Shown piece by piece: positions 53,123 through 63,681 of a DNA stretch of 64,000 nt. Numbering within the stretch: the first letter of the stretch is position 1; every line of letters starts with the position of its first letter. A model generated the notes under the pieces. It did no database searches, was not told the origin of the DNA, and was given only the letters and a program-made list of their open reading frames with translations. A program made the translations under genes and the position numbers. Source of the DNA: Porphyra umbilicalis (taxonomy: Eukaryota > Rhodophyta > Bangiophyceae > Bangiales > Bangiaceae); assembly GCA_002049455.2 (NCBI GenBank), contig KV918763.1:186001-250000 (forward strand), given 5' to 3'.

Positions 53123-54195
53123 GCGAGTGCGGTACGGTCTGAAGGGTGGGAAGTGCTTTCTGTACAGACAGCTGAGTGGCGGCGGGTTCGCCGGTAAGCA
53201 GGTGTGGCTGGCTTTTGTTGATGCTTTGTCGTTTTTTTCTGTGTGGGATGATCGTGATGACAGTGGGGGCAAGCACTTGGGTGTACATCGTGGGACGGTT
53301 TGTCTCTTGCGTGATTTTTATTTGATTGTAATCATGGTGATTTTAATGAATATGATCATTTACATCACGGGGCTAATGATTATAAGTCTAATAACAGTCG
53401 GGCTTACTTGACTACTAAGGAATAGAGAAAGCTGGTTGGCCTGTCAACTGAAAGATTCAAGCATTTTACTGGCTGTTTGGCCAGTCTACGACTGTAATCA
53501 GTGTCAACAATGCTAAGGACATGCACTCTCCACTCACACGGTACGCTTCCACAGATGGCAGAACTGGCAACGAGCACGGCAGTCTGATGCTTCTGCGCGC
53601 AGGGAAGAGTGAAGACAGAGTCTGAGCAAAGCGACAGAGCGTCGAAAAGCACCACATGCATATGGAGACAGGCCATTGCAAAAAAAGCCTAGGTTGCCAG
53701 GGCATCAGTACGCAATTGTCACATAGCATCGTACATAGTACATCTCAGCGAGGTTGCCAGGTGTGGTCGATTCACGTTATGATATACAATTTATAATCAG
53801 GGGGGTGATTGTAATACTTTTATCCGAGCCCAAGAATGATTATAATCACACTTCTGACCAGAACGAACACGCGACCAGGAAGGAATGCATTGGTTTGCAC
53901 GTCGTCTTTCTGCCGAAAGCGCCACCACGCAGAGAGATCGCCGCCTCTGCATCGGTCCGCACGCCAGTGGCAGCAATCAGGAGCCTCACGACTGCCACCT
54001 GTCCACCGCTGCACCTACCGCCCACCACGCCGTCAGCGTTTTGCGTCACCAGGCGGTGCGTCGGCACTCTTTCTGTCGCGTTCTTGTCTGGACCCCGCCA
54101 CTCCCATTTACCCCGTTCTCTTAATCCCACTCAATCCCGCCTGCTCTCCCCCCTCCCCCGTGTGCACGTTATTGCCCACCAGCTTGCTGGCGACG
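53123..54195. other. intergenic between kinase and RETICULATA-like gene
   Basis: AT-richer sequence with the kinase 3' region (TTTTTATTTGATTG near 53309) and only short frames. AGGTTGCCAGG occurs twice (near 53691 and 53750). The last ~70 bases before 54196 are pyrimidine-rich (CTCCCCCCTCCCCC), a likely promoter or leader. Confidence 0.4.
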
Positions 54196-55485
54196 ATGGC
54201 TGCCTTTATCGCCGGTGCCCCGAGCCGTCTGCGAAGTGGATCCGCCTCACGCCCTGCCGTGTCGTCGCTGTGCCGTCTCCGCCCGCCCGGCCGCAGTGGA
54301 CGCACCGTCAGTGTCCCCCCCCTCCACCCCACGGCGCGATGGGCCGCCCACCTGGCGCCGCCATCGGCACACGGAGGTGAGCCATTTGCCGTGGACGATG
54401 GCGGGGCCGTGACGCCCGCGTGGGTCACAGAGGGGGACGATTCGGCGCGCGGAGCCGCGTGGGAGCAGGCTAGCGCCGGCGACGGGGGCGTCCTCAACGG
54501 AGGGGGTGCGGGCGCGTATGGGGGTGGCGGTGGCGGTGGCGGTGGCGGCGGAGGCGCGGGCGGCGCGGACGCGGACGGGGCGGCCGATTTGGCAGCAGCG
54601 CTTGCTGCCGCTGGTCGTACCTTCGAGCAGCTTCCTCTGGAAGTGCGGAACGCGGCGCCCGCGGACGCGGCAGCCTATTTGAAGGCCACGAGCGGCGCGA
54701 TCGGGGGCTTCCTCGCCTCCTACTGGCCGGCGTGGCGCCGCAAGGTCCTCGGTGACCCCGCATTCCCCTTTAAGCTGCTTATGGAAGAGACGATTGGTCT
54801 CGGGTTGGCGGCGTCGGGAATGGTCGCCGCCCGCGGCGCCAACATTATGAATGAACTGGACTTGTGCGCGTGCGACATTGCCGTTGGGGGCACCCTCAAC
54901 TTTATCCTGACGTGGATGCTCACCCCGTCGGCGCCGATCAATGGTGCTGCCGCCGCCGCCGCCGCGGCTGCCGCCTCTCCGTCGGTCGTTGGCCGCACGC
55001 TCTCTCAGTTGCCCGCCAACGTCTTCTCCGCGGGCGCCTTCACGAACGCTCAGCGGGCGGGCACGGCAGTGTACAAGGGCAGCCTCTTTTCGGTGGCGGG
55101 TTTTATGGGCTCTCTCGTCGGTGCCACGACTGCCGCGACGCTCGTCGGCATCAAGCGGCGCCGCGCGGCGGTCGCGACCGCCGCCGCTGGTGGCATTGCC
55201 GTCGTCGACGAGCCATTGCCGTCCGTTTGGGCGACCTCCGCGGCCTGGGCTGGCTACATGTTCCTTTGCGCCAACCCGCGGTACCAGCTGCTGGCGGGTG
55301 TGGAGCGGTTGGCGTTTGAGCGCGCGCCCGTGCGAGTCGCTCAGCTGGTGTCGGCGGCGGGACGGACCGTCAACAACGTGGCGGGTGGGTCGCTGTGGGT
55401 CGTGTGGGCGCGCGCGATCGGCTTGCAAAAGAAGGTTGATGTGGCACCGGCAGGGACGTCGGTGGACGTCAAGGTCAAGACGTGA
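54196..55485 (+). CDS. RETICULATA-like (DUF3411) plastid envelope protein
   Basis: 429 residues from the ATG at 54196; the frame is open ~120 codons upstream but that part is low-quality. Residues 1-40 (MAAFIAGAPSRLRSGSASRP…) are Ser/Arg/Ala-rich without acids, typical of a chloroplast transit peptide. A Gly-rich linker follows at ~104-124. The conserved domain begins near residue 187 with DPAFPFKLLMEETIGLGLA, continues with LDLCACDIAVGG and NFILTWML, and ends with Ala-rich membrane segments (FSVAGFMGSLVGATTAATLV). RETICULATA-related proteins sit in the chloroplast inner envelope and affect leaf development and metabolite supply in plants. The exact transport or biosynthetic role is unknown. 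The gene is good evidence that the host is photosynthetic. Confidence 0.8.
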   Translation: MAAFIAGAPSRLRSGSASRPAVSSLCRLRPPGRSGRTVSVPPLHPTARWAAHLAPPSAHGGEPFAVDDGGAVTPAWVTEGDDSARGAAWEQASAGDGGVLNGGGAGAYGGGGGGGGGGGGAGGADADGAADLAAALAAAGRTFEQLPLEVRNAAPADAAAYLKATSGAIGGFLASYWPAWRRKVLGDPAFPFKLLMEETIGLGLAASGMVAARGANIMNELDLCACDIAVGGTLNFILTWMLTPSAPINGAAAAAAAAAASPSVVGRTLSQLPANVFSAGAFTNAQRAGTAVYKGSLFSVAGFMGSLVGATTAATLVGIKRRRAAVATAAAGGIAVVDEPLPSVWATSAAWAGYMFLCANPRYQLLAGVERLAFERAPVRVAQLVSAAGRTVNNVAGGSLWVVWARAIGLQKKVDVAPAGTSVDVKVKT

Positions 55486-55963
55486 GGCGCTATTTTTGAC
55501 TGCTTGACAGGCGGGGCTGGTGTTGTCTTGGGGGGGTCGTACGCGTTGGAGCTGAGGCCACGGCGAGAGTGGGTCTCTAGTTTGTTGGCTTCATGGGGGG
55601 CACGGGCTTCCTGCGTGTGCGGCTACCAAGCGTGTGCTCAACATGTTTTTGATGTGCTTGGGTTGTTCTTTCTTTCCTTTTTTCGCGCGTGGGGCCGCCC
55701 GCGCGGTCGGTGTTCATAGTCACCTTTTTTTTCTTTTTGCACCAACTGTCATACGAGCTCTGTCAGCAATCGGCCGAAGCGCCAGTTGTCCCCGTCGCCT
55801 GTCCTTGTTACCGCCTGCCGCCTGCAAAGGCGGGACACCTCAACAACTGTGGCGTTGGCGGCGGTTCGTATCGCGAACCGCCTCCAGGTGGCGGACGAGC
55901 CGGATCAATTTACGCTTGTCAACGAACACGTGGCGTGTCCCAGGCAGGTAAGTTTCGGGCACG
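55486..55963. other. spacer between RETICULATA-like and P-loop kinase genes
   Basis: T-rich patch near 55722-55740. A perfect splice-donor word, CAG|GTAAGT, lies at 55945-55953, just before the next ATG. It might be the donor of a 5'-leader intron of the next gene. Confidence 0.4.
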
Positions 55964-57220
55964 ATGATGGCAGATCCGTCGCGCCGTCCTCCTTCCGTGC
56001 CTACCGCGACGGCCCTGGGGGCTTTTCCCTCCCCCTTCCCCCCAACCTCTCCTCCCGCTATATCCCTTTTGGGTGACGATGGTTTCCATTTTCCTGTGCT
56101 TTCATCGTCCTCTTCTCCCTCCCTCCACCAGTCCCTCGCCCGCCGCGGCCCCGGCAATGACGTTCATCGGTGCCCCAGGCGCTCTGCGCTCCCCCCCCCC
56201 GACCACCCCCTTGACGGCCCGTCATCGTCCCCGCCGTCAGCGGTGCCCCCCCCTCCCCCCCCTTTCCTCCGGTGCTCGGCGCCGATTCCCCCGGCGGCGC
56301 CCAAAGCCGTCGGCGTTTGGGACCACCTCACCCGCGGGGACCTCGACCGGGCACTCGCCGCCGGGACGTTGCGGATAGCGCTCGTTGGCATGTCCAACTG
56401 TGGCAAATCCCACCGCTCCTCCCAGCTGCTCGCCACCGGGCGGGCGGCGGGGGGCGGACCGGCAGAGCGGGGGCTGGTCGTCCCCGTCGGCGGCAAGGCA
56501 AACGGCGACGCGACCCCGGGCGTGCCGCCCCTTCCCGCCGCGCCCTTCACACGCGTCTGTGTCGACGATCTTATTGAGGTGGAGCTCGAGCGGGAGCTGT
56601 CGGCGGCGGGCCTGACCGGCATTGAGGGGCTCGCCACGTGGATGGGGATGCCGACGGACGACCACTTTTGGGCGGCGCAGGAGACGTACCTGGCGCTCGA
56701 AGAGGGCATCACGTCGTCAGCCATCGCCTCCCTGGGTGCTGGGGGTGGCGGCGGCGTTGGGGGTGGCCTCGGCGGCGGCGGCGGCGCAGCGGCGCCACCC
56801 GCCAATGTTGTCCTCGACACAACCGGCTCGGTCGTGTACCTGTCGACGGCCACCCGGACAGCGTTGACGACCGCCTGTTTTGTCGTACACCTGGTCGCGT
56901 CTGACGATATGCTCGCCGAGATGACGGAGGGGTACTTTGCGACGCCCAAGCCGGTCGTTTGGGGCCCCCGGGAGGGCGGCGTCTGGGACGGCGTGCGGCT
57001 GGGCGAGGAGGACGGCGTCGGCGCCCTCCGCCGCTGCTACCCGGCGTTGCTCGCGCAACGGCGGGAGCGCTACAGCGCGCTCGCGCATGTGGGAGTGCCC
57101 GCCGAGGTCGCCCGGGATCCGGGGGTGGGCGTCGATGGGTTTTGGGCGGCCATCCGGGAGCAGCTGCCAGAGGGGCAGCCGGTTCGGGAAGGAGTGGCGT
57201 TTAGTCGCTACGGGGCGTGA
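55964..57220 (+). CDS. shikimate-kinase-like P-loop protein
   Basis: 418 residues. The first ~110 are Ser/Pro-rich and may include a plastid transit peptide. The domain starts at LRIALVGMSNCGKS (Walker A, about 56366-56410) and continues with VCVDDLIEVELERELSAAG, then ATWMGMPTDD. NVVLDTTGSVVYLS and a VHLVASDD strand follow. This is the shikimate-kinase fold, but with an insertion of Gly-rich sequence before the NVVLD strand. The shikimate-binding Arg residues cannot be assigned, so the substrate is uncertain. Removing an intron from the GTAAGT donor at 55948 to a good CAG acceptor at 56131 would delete the only in-frame ATG, so the unspliced start is used. It runs convergent to the MPP alpha gene. 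Confidence 0.6.
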   Translation: MMADPSRRPPSVPTATALGAFPSPFPPTSPPAISLLGDDGFHFPVLSSSSSPSLHQSLARRGPGNDVHRCPRRSALPPPDHPLDGPSSSPPSAVPPPPPPFLRCSAPIPPAAPKAVGVWDHLTRGDLDRALAAGTLRIALVGMSNCGKSHRSSQLLATGRAAGGGPAERGLVVPVGGKANGDATPGVPPLPAAPFTRVCVDDLIEVELERELSAAGLTGIEGLATWMGMPTDDHFWAAQETYLALEEGITSSAIASLGAGGGGGVGGGLGGGGGAAAPPANVVLDTTGSVVYLSTATRTALTTACFVVHLVASDDMLAEMTEGYFATPKPVVWGPREGGVWDGVRLGEEDGVGALRRCYPALLAQRRERYSALAHVGVPAEVARDPGVGVDGFWAAIREQLPEGQPVREGVAFSRYGA

Positions 57221-57727
57221 CGCGGGTCTGCGTCACGTGCGTAGGATTGCGAGCTGTGTTTGCGGCTCGGCGGCTGGATGCATGGCTGGTCTCAGTGCGT
57301 GCAAGTTGTGTGCGCTGCACGCTCTTGCGGTGGACGATAGGTTTTTTTGGGTGCCGAGGTCATGAGCCAGAGCGCTGCATGCTGGACATGTTGCGTACGC
57401 GGGGGAAGGGAGTGACGGCAGGCGGGGACAAGAACTGAGAAGCATGATCGAATCAAGACCAAGGATACAAGAAAAAATTACATGCGAAGGGCTCCACCGA
57501 GGGAGGAAGCACTGTGTGTAGTGGTGCCCACGGCGTCGCCGTCTGCCCAACGGGTACAGTAGCAAGTACCAACGTGCCGGCGGACCAAGCACGAGAACTG
57601 CCGTCCGCCTCAACGTGCCCCTCAAACTGCGTGCGAAGCAGACGCCTGCACTCGCAATTTGGCAGGCGTGCCGGCGTCATCAAAAAGAAAAGGAAGGGTG
57701 GAGTACCACGACACGCCGCCCATCCCC
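57221..57727. other. convergent 3' region of the P-loop kinase and MPP alpha genes
   Basis: About 500 bases with no gene. Poly(A) signals of both genes should be here; no strong AATAAA is seen. A short A-rich patch (AAGAAAAAATTA) lies near 57469. Confidence 0.4.
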
Positions 57728-60189
57728 CTACGCGCTGATCTGCTTGTGCACCGCCGATGCAATCTCCTCGTAGCTCGCCGTCTCGTAGGCGTCGCCAACG
57801 ACCACCACTGTCGGCTTCCCGCCCGTCACACGCGCGGCTAGCGCGGCTAGCTGCTCCCCCGTCACCGCCTCGACCTGCTTCAACACCTCCTCCACGGTCA
57901 TGTACGTGTCACCAATGGCCAGCTGCCGGCCAATGTCCTCGCACAGCACCGCGCGCGACTCGAGATCCATGACCAGCGCGGCCGCGGTCATGGCCTTGGC
58001 GCGACCAAGCTCCTCCGCCGTCGGCACGCGGGCCATGGCACCGACCTGCTCAGTCGTCACATCGACCAGGTGGGGTAGGTACGCCCCGTCGACGCAGCTG
58101 GCGCTGATGCCAAACAGGCCTGTATCCGAGTAGACGTGGTTGAACGCCGCACACGCGTCGACCCAGCCGTGCACGTTGAGGACGCCCGTGTACAGGCGGG
58201 TGTACATGCCCTTACCGGGGCCGCCCGAGCTAAAGGAGCTGCCCCCGCCCAGGAGGGTGCGGAGCACACAAAGCGGCACCAAATCCTCGTGCGCCCACGA
58301 GAGGGACTCAAAGCCGATCGCCACGTGGCCGCCACCTGACGCGGGGGCAGACGCGGACCGCGCCCAGCCGCCCGTGTAGTGGGCGGAAGACTCGGGCAAC
58401 GCGCCGCCGCCGGCACGGGCGGACCCGAGGTGCTTTTGCGCGTGTGCAACGAGCGTATCATGGTCGACGTTCGAGGCGGCAAGCACCATGCGCTCGGGGG
58501 TGTGCGACGCAGAGACGTACGAGGCGACGACGTCGGGGGCTAAGTTGCCGACCTTGTCCGCCTTGGGCAGCGAGGTCATGCCTGCGCAAGGACGTGCCAT
58601 GAGAGAAATCCAGAGTGCGACCATGACAAGGAATGATACGGGGTTAGCTACAGTGTTGACAGGGGAAGGAATGCAACGGGACAACTCCGTCAAGGAGCAG
58701 CCAGCCGCCATGGAGAAACACAAACAAAAACAGAAAACACGCAAATGTTGGCAGCAGCCAACCGACATAACCGCCGCGTTGACGCAGACTGCGGCACGAG
58801 CCCGCCGCCCGCAGCGCGAACGGCCATGTCAGCCAGACAAACGGCCCGCCCACGAAAAACACGAGGCGGGCACAGGGGGCGCGGGCCGCAAGGCCCCCAC
58901 CCCCCTACGGCAAGTGCGCCATCACCACAAACGGCGTCCCTCTCCGAAGAGATACTAGCGTACAACAGCATCAGAGGCGCGCGGCCGCCGCCCGTCTCCC
59001 GTGACGCTGTACCTCCCGGCGCCGGCCACTGGCGCACCAGACGCAGGGAAAGAACAGCGCCACGAGGCACGGGAACGTCCGACAACAAGCGCAGCCAGGC
59101 GTACAAACTCTCTCTCTTCAGGTGCTCTGGCAAACAACAACAATGTAGGGGGCGGGCACAGCTCCGCAGCGCAACGCGCACGGCCCACAAGAAACCCACC
59201 AAACGTACCGAGGCCGACGCTGTTGTACGCCGTCGCGTGCAGCAGCTCGTTCAACTCGACCGACGCGTCGCCCGCCGACAGCTCTGGGTGGTCGGCCATT
59301 GCCGCCGCCTGCGTCTTGATCTCAGCCCGCGCCGCGTCCCACTCGGGCGTCCCCTGCGTCGCGCCCATGACCATTGACTCGAGCGCCGCTTCGGCAATCT
59401 CCCCGACCAGCGACCCCGCGGCGGCGCGCATCCCCTCGGCCGAGTAGATGAGGACCTCCCGCGAGGCAGAGGCGCCAAACGACGCGCCCGTCTTTTCCAG
59501 GGAGCGGGTTTGGAGGAACTTGCTCCGCCGTGCCGTGCCCCGGAACGCCATGTGTTCGAGGAGGGAGCAGACGCCCGTGTTGGCGCCCGCCGACTCGTAG
59601 CGGCTGCCGGCGCGCACAAAGAGGCCGACCGACGAGACACGGTCGCCCGTGTCGACCGACGCCACGCGCGCGCCATTGTCGAGCTTGGTCACCCGCACGG
59701 GGGAGACGGGCGGGCGCTCCCGGGGAGTCGGCGTCGGCACGCCGGGGAAGGGCTCGGTGAGGGGGACGTCCGCGTCAAACATGCCGTGGACGGCACTCCA
59801 CAGAGCGGGGGCGGCGGGGGGGCCAGACATGGAGCGGCGGGCGCCATGGTTGGTCGCCTGCAGAGCCGGTACAAGAGGAGGAGGGGTCAAGCGGCTGTGA
59901 CACACGCGATGGCGAGCGGTTAGTGCCGAGCAGAAAAGGACGCCGCAGCACGAGCACCATTGATCCAGCAATACAAAGCATCAACCGCTCCGTCCCAGAA
60001 GCCAAGATCCAAGCAGGAACCGAAAAGGCTCGCGGGGGCCACACCCGAGGCGCGGGACACACGACGGGGTGCAACAAATACCGCAGTCCGCTAGTGGGGG
60101 TACGACTGTCGGGCGGCACGCACCTGAGACGACTGAGCACCACGCCGCAGCAGCCCAGAGAGCATCGATCCAGACCGAACGGCCGCCAT
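57728..60189 (-). CDS. mitochondrial processing peptidase alpha subunit, three exons
   Basis: I read the gene as exons 60189-60124, 59857-59209 and 58581-57728 on the minus strand (1,569 bases, 522 residues). Donors are CAG|GTGCGT and TCG|GTACGT; acceptors are CTCTGCAG|GCG and TGCGCAG|GC, and both joins keep frame. Exon 1 gives MAAVRSGSMLSGLLRRGAQS, a typical Arg-rich mitochondrial presequence. Exon 2 has the N-terminal M16 domain (LDNGARVAS…SLLEHMAFRGT). Exon 3 has the alpha-subunit hallmark, the Gly-rich loop LLGGGSSFSSGGPGKGMYTR, which guides presequences to the catalytic beta subunit. The degenerate zinc motif S-L-L-E-H lacks the first His, as expected for a non-catalytic subunit, although vertebrate and yeast alpha subunits lose different positions. 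It acts in the mitochondrial matrix or on the bc1 complex. Confidence 0.85.
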
Positions 60190-62037
60190 GGTAGTCGACG
60201 ATCGCAGCAACCGGGGGGGTTAGGGAGGGGGGCGACGAGGTGGACGAGCGGCAGTGCCGACGGCGCCCAGGGATGGGCTCGATGGGATGGCCCGCGACGG
60301 CAGTCGGGCAGCCTCCTCGACGGGACTGCGACAGCCGACAAAGGCCCTCCGTACGACCAAAAACATTTCTGCTTGCGAAAGGAGTTGTTGAACAAACACT
60401 TGTAGCCCCCTTGAAGGCTCCTCAGCAGAAGCTTCTCTAAAGAAGAGAAAAATAAATTTCCGCCTTTTACATCTGCTATGATACACCAACTAGTGCCCGG
60501 TGGTCGGCTACACAGCGTTTTGTCCCCGATTCCTTAAAACTGAGAACTGCCAGATTCGAACTCGCCCACCGACGGTTCGCAGAACTGTCGCACATTGATC
60601 ATGCGATCAAATTATGCCCACTTTTTGTAGATCTTGGAGACAAAGCCCGCAGTGGAGTTCAGAAGTGCTCGAAGACCATCTGCACCGATATTCAGTGGGA
60701 ATCATCCTCACACCAGCACCTGCAGATTCGGCAATTGTCCGGCGAAGTTGCTGCCCCATGCTCATGAAAGATCATTCCGATTCGCTGGTTCTGATCGTTC
60801 TGCGTATCGTGCTGAGAACTGTCTTGAAGTGGGAGTAAGATCATCCTGAGGATCGTGCTCAGGACTGTCCTGGCGTCGGAGTACAATCATCCTGGGGACC
60901 GTCGTCATAGATTGAGTGAACGAGTGCGCAAGATTGATCTAGATTCCTGTCTCAAGGACTCGATCGTAGATGATAGCCTGGACTACTTCGAGTGACGTCG
61001 TGAGGAGGGTCTGCCGAACCCGATCAGAGAGCAAGACCTGCCCATGGGGCGTCGCTCCTGGGCCACGAAACGTGTGCAGAGGGAGCCTCAATGTGACTTG
61101 GTAGTCGTGCGACCGACACGCTGTTTCCCGGCGCAGAGGGGATGGGAACTGGGTAAACATGCGTCGGCTCGCACATCGAGAATACCGTGAAGTCCCGGAC
61201 GCACCCAGTCCCGATTTATGAATGATTGGGTCTCCCACACGCGCAGTAAATTCGTCCTCAGCTCAGTGGCAATCTCGTCACCTTTCGTCCTAACTCAGCA
61301 GGTCCCGAACTCGCAATCCCCCGGTTCAATACTCGCAATCGCCCGACTCAATACGTATCAGAAGCACTCGCACCACAGACTCAAGCGCATGAGCCATATG
61401 TCAGATTCCACGATGGGCATTGGTCTGAGCGGAGAGAGTGTCAAAAGGATTTTGTTCACACTGTTGACGGTATAGGCAGACATTTTGTTTGCGGAAGAGG
61501 CAGTCAGACTATCAGTTGAACAAGTCCTCACATTTTTTTTGAATGACAGTCCCCGAGATGATCTGTGGGTCAGGATGACACTGCTTCTGGAACGATCCCA
61601 GAGTCAGTCCCGAAGATGATCCGTTGAACGAGTCCAGAACTGTAGTGATGAACTGCCGAATCACAGAGGTCACTCGAGAATCAGGCAATCCGAAATGTAG
61701 AATTTTCGCTGATCCACGGAACTGTTGTGCACATGATCCTCCGAATCATGCTGAGGCCATCTCACAAAAGCATTGCATGGCTATCTCAAAACAATCTTTC
61801 GCGTCTACTCGTTATAGATTTACAAGCCGGCAAATTTAGAACTATCCCGGCGATGAAATACCGACCCGCAGTGTAGCGCCTGGAGGGCACTTTGAATTAT
61901 AAGACCGGACACTATTCAGTAACATGGCAGGTGTCACCATGACGACAGGACGCGCGCGTGTCTTTTCATGCGAACACTCTTCATAACACTCCTGTACTGC
62001 GCCTTCATCATGCCAATACCGACACAGCACCCTGGTG
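60190..62037. other. intergenic upstream of MPP alpha
   Basis: The MPP alpha promoter should lie just right of 60189. From about 60450 the sequence is less GC-rich and shows no gene. A diverged 46-bp tandem doublet (CGTGCTSAGRACTGTC) lies at 60808-60899. GATCATCC and CTCGCAATC words recur through 60800-61370, suggesting decayed repeats. Confidence 0.4.
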
Positions 62038-62039
62038 TA

Positions 62040-62438
62040 TTGCTGATCTCCGAATTTTGTCCTGGGGGACAGAGACAGAGACTGACTCTGAATAAGAGCA
62101 CTTTATTGGTTTAAAACGACAGTAAGAAGGCATCGAAGCCAATAGAAAGCCCGCATTCTGTGCCAGGACCTTGCATCGAGCAGAACTCACTGTTTGTTGC
62201 CGCTTGATCCGCTTTTCTTGGCATTGAGCAAGCTGCCCACGCGAGATCTTGAGAATTTCTACTGTCTCCTCGCCAGAAGTGCAGATGAGAGGAGGAGCTG
62301 ATGTTGATTTCCAGGCTGCATGGGCACATGTAAGAAATCAGGAGCACCAAGTCAGTCCCAGGGGCGCATCTGATTGGTGGAGAGAGTCGGTCCGCAAGTC
62401 AGTCTCTGTCCACCAGGACAAAATTCGGGGATCAGCAA
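62040..62438. mobile_element. 0.4-kb MITE with TA-flanked terminal inverted repeats
   Basis: TATTGCTGATCTCCGAATTT followed by TGTCCTGGGGGACAGAGAC at 62038-62076 recurs inverted at 62402-62440 with a few mismatches. Both ends abut TA, consistent with a Tc1/mariner-like target site. There are no internal genes. It is unrelated to the 7659-7790 family by eye. Confidence 0.6.
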
Positions 62439-62639
62439 TACTCTTCCCGGTTCATCCCAGCCCAGCCCACCTGTACGTCCAAGCACAGCTCACCCCACTA
62501 CAACAACCGCACATGCCCCACCCCATACACTCCAACCACCGGACCCTACCCACTTCCACGCCATCCGAACCCGCCTCGCCTCGCCTCTTACACACTGCAC
62601 ACCCTACCAACCCCGCCCTACGCACACGCACACCACCCC

Positions 62640-62960
62640 AACCCACCCCGCGCCGCCTCCTACGCCCCCCACACCCCCCACCCCCCCCACCCCACCCCCC
62701 ACCCACCCCCCCACCCCACCCCCCCCCACCTCACCCCACACCCCCCCACCCCACACCCCCTCCACCCCACACCCCCCCACCCCACACACCCCCCACCCAA
62801 CGCACCCCCCACCCCACACACCCCCGACCCCACACCCCTCCCACCCCACACCCCTCCCACCCCACACCCCTCCCACCCCACACCCCCCCACCCTACCCGC
62901 ACCCACCCGACCCCGCCGCGATCACGGCACCCCACCCGACCCATGCCCCCCACCCCACCC
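62640..62960. repeat. C-rich simple repeat (CCCCACMCC)n
   Basis: Runs of CCCCACACCCC and CCCCTCCCACC dominate about 320 bases, leaving all + frames open as Pro/His/Thr-rich artefacts. The minus strand is G-rich in blocks of four or more and could form G-quadruplexes. Confidence 0.85.
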
Positions 62961-63254
62961 ACCAACGACGACCACCGCTGAGACTACTTTTGGACGAAAT
63001 AATTCTGTCATGGGGCCTGAAATTCCGACCGACCCGCACACTTCATGTGCATGCCGTGTCATGAATTACTCTAGTGCCTGTGAACACTGGCCCAGTGGCT
63101 GGAATCGGGTGTGAAAACTGACACTGTTGAACGATCAGCAATCCGGGGTGGTCGCGGACGGACAAAGTAGCCTACAAGCGTCTTTAAGAGAGTAGATGGA
63201 AACCATTCGTGCCTCAAAAGTAGTTGATACAACAAAAGAGAAGAATTTTCAACA

Positions 63255-63300
63255 GCGGAGAAAAAGCGGGCATCGCATGCGATGCCCGCTTTTTCTCCGC
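63255..63300. repeat. 46-bp perfect palindrome without spacer
   Basis: GCGGAGAAAAAGCGGGCATC-GCA meets its exact complement at the central GCATGC. A second small palindrome, CTTGCGCGCAAG, abuts it at 63300-63311. It sits in gene-free sequence. It could be a MITE remnant or a very strong terminator or cruciform. Confidence 0.85.
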
Positions 63301-63311
63301 TTGCGCGCAAG

Positions 63312-63681
63312 AGTGCGCGGGTACAGTCTTTCTCCATTGCTGTGACATCCTGTCTTGAGCACGGTGTCTAGAAACGAAAGAGGATGGACCGGCCTCTACG
63401 GTGCGATCAAGGCCGATTTCTGTCTGCGGTCGTCCGCCACGTACGCAAATCAGGTGCCACGTAGGCAGAATACGATCGCCACAAAGGGTGCCCAGCAGTG
63501 GAGAAAGGCTGTACGTAAACGCTCGAGTGCGGGGCGGTGTCTGCGGGGTGAGGCGCACATGCTCGTGGCACGTGAGGCTGTTGCTCATGATCGGCAGTGC
63601 TTGCTACTCATTCTGTTACATGCTTCGCGTCATCCGCGTGATCTATACCCCTCCGCAAACGCACGCAGCTATTCCTGTGAC
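63312..63681. other. 3' flank of the right-edge gene
   Basis: No gene recognised. CCGGCCTCTACGGTGCGATC and AAGGCCGATTTCTG near 63390-63420 weakly recall the GGCCTCT/GGCCGATTTGGAAC words of the 7659-7790 MITE. Confidence 0.35.

Noticed and set aside
55767-55947. Upstream coding exon of the P-loop kinase
   Set aside because: Open and in phase with the downstream frame, but it contains no ATG. It is kept only as a possible leader exon.
60530-60600. tRNA gene on the minus strand (GAGTTCGAATCTGGC word)
   Set aside because: A T-loop-like word is present but there is no D arm, and the anticodon region folds into a stem with a 3-base loop.
62249-63114. Pro/His/Thr-rich frames on the + strand
   Set aside because: Produced by the C-rich simple repeat at 62640-62960.
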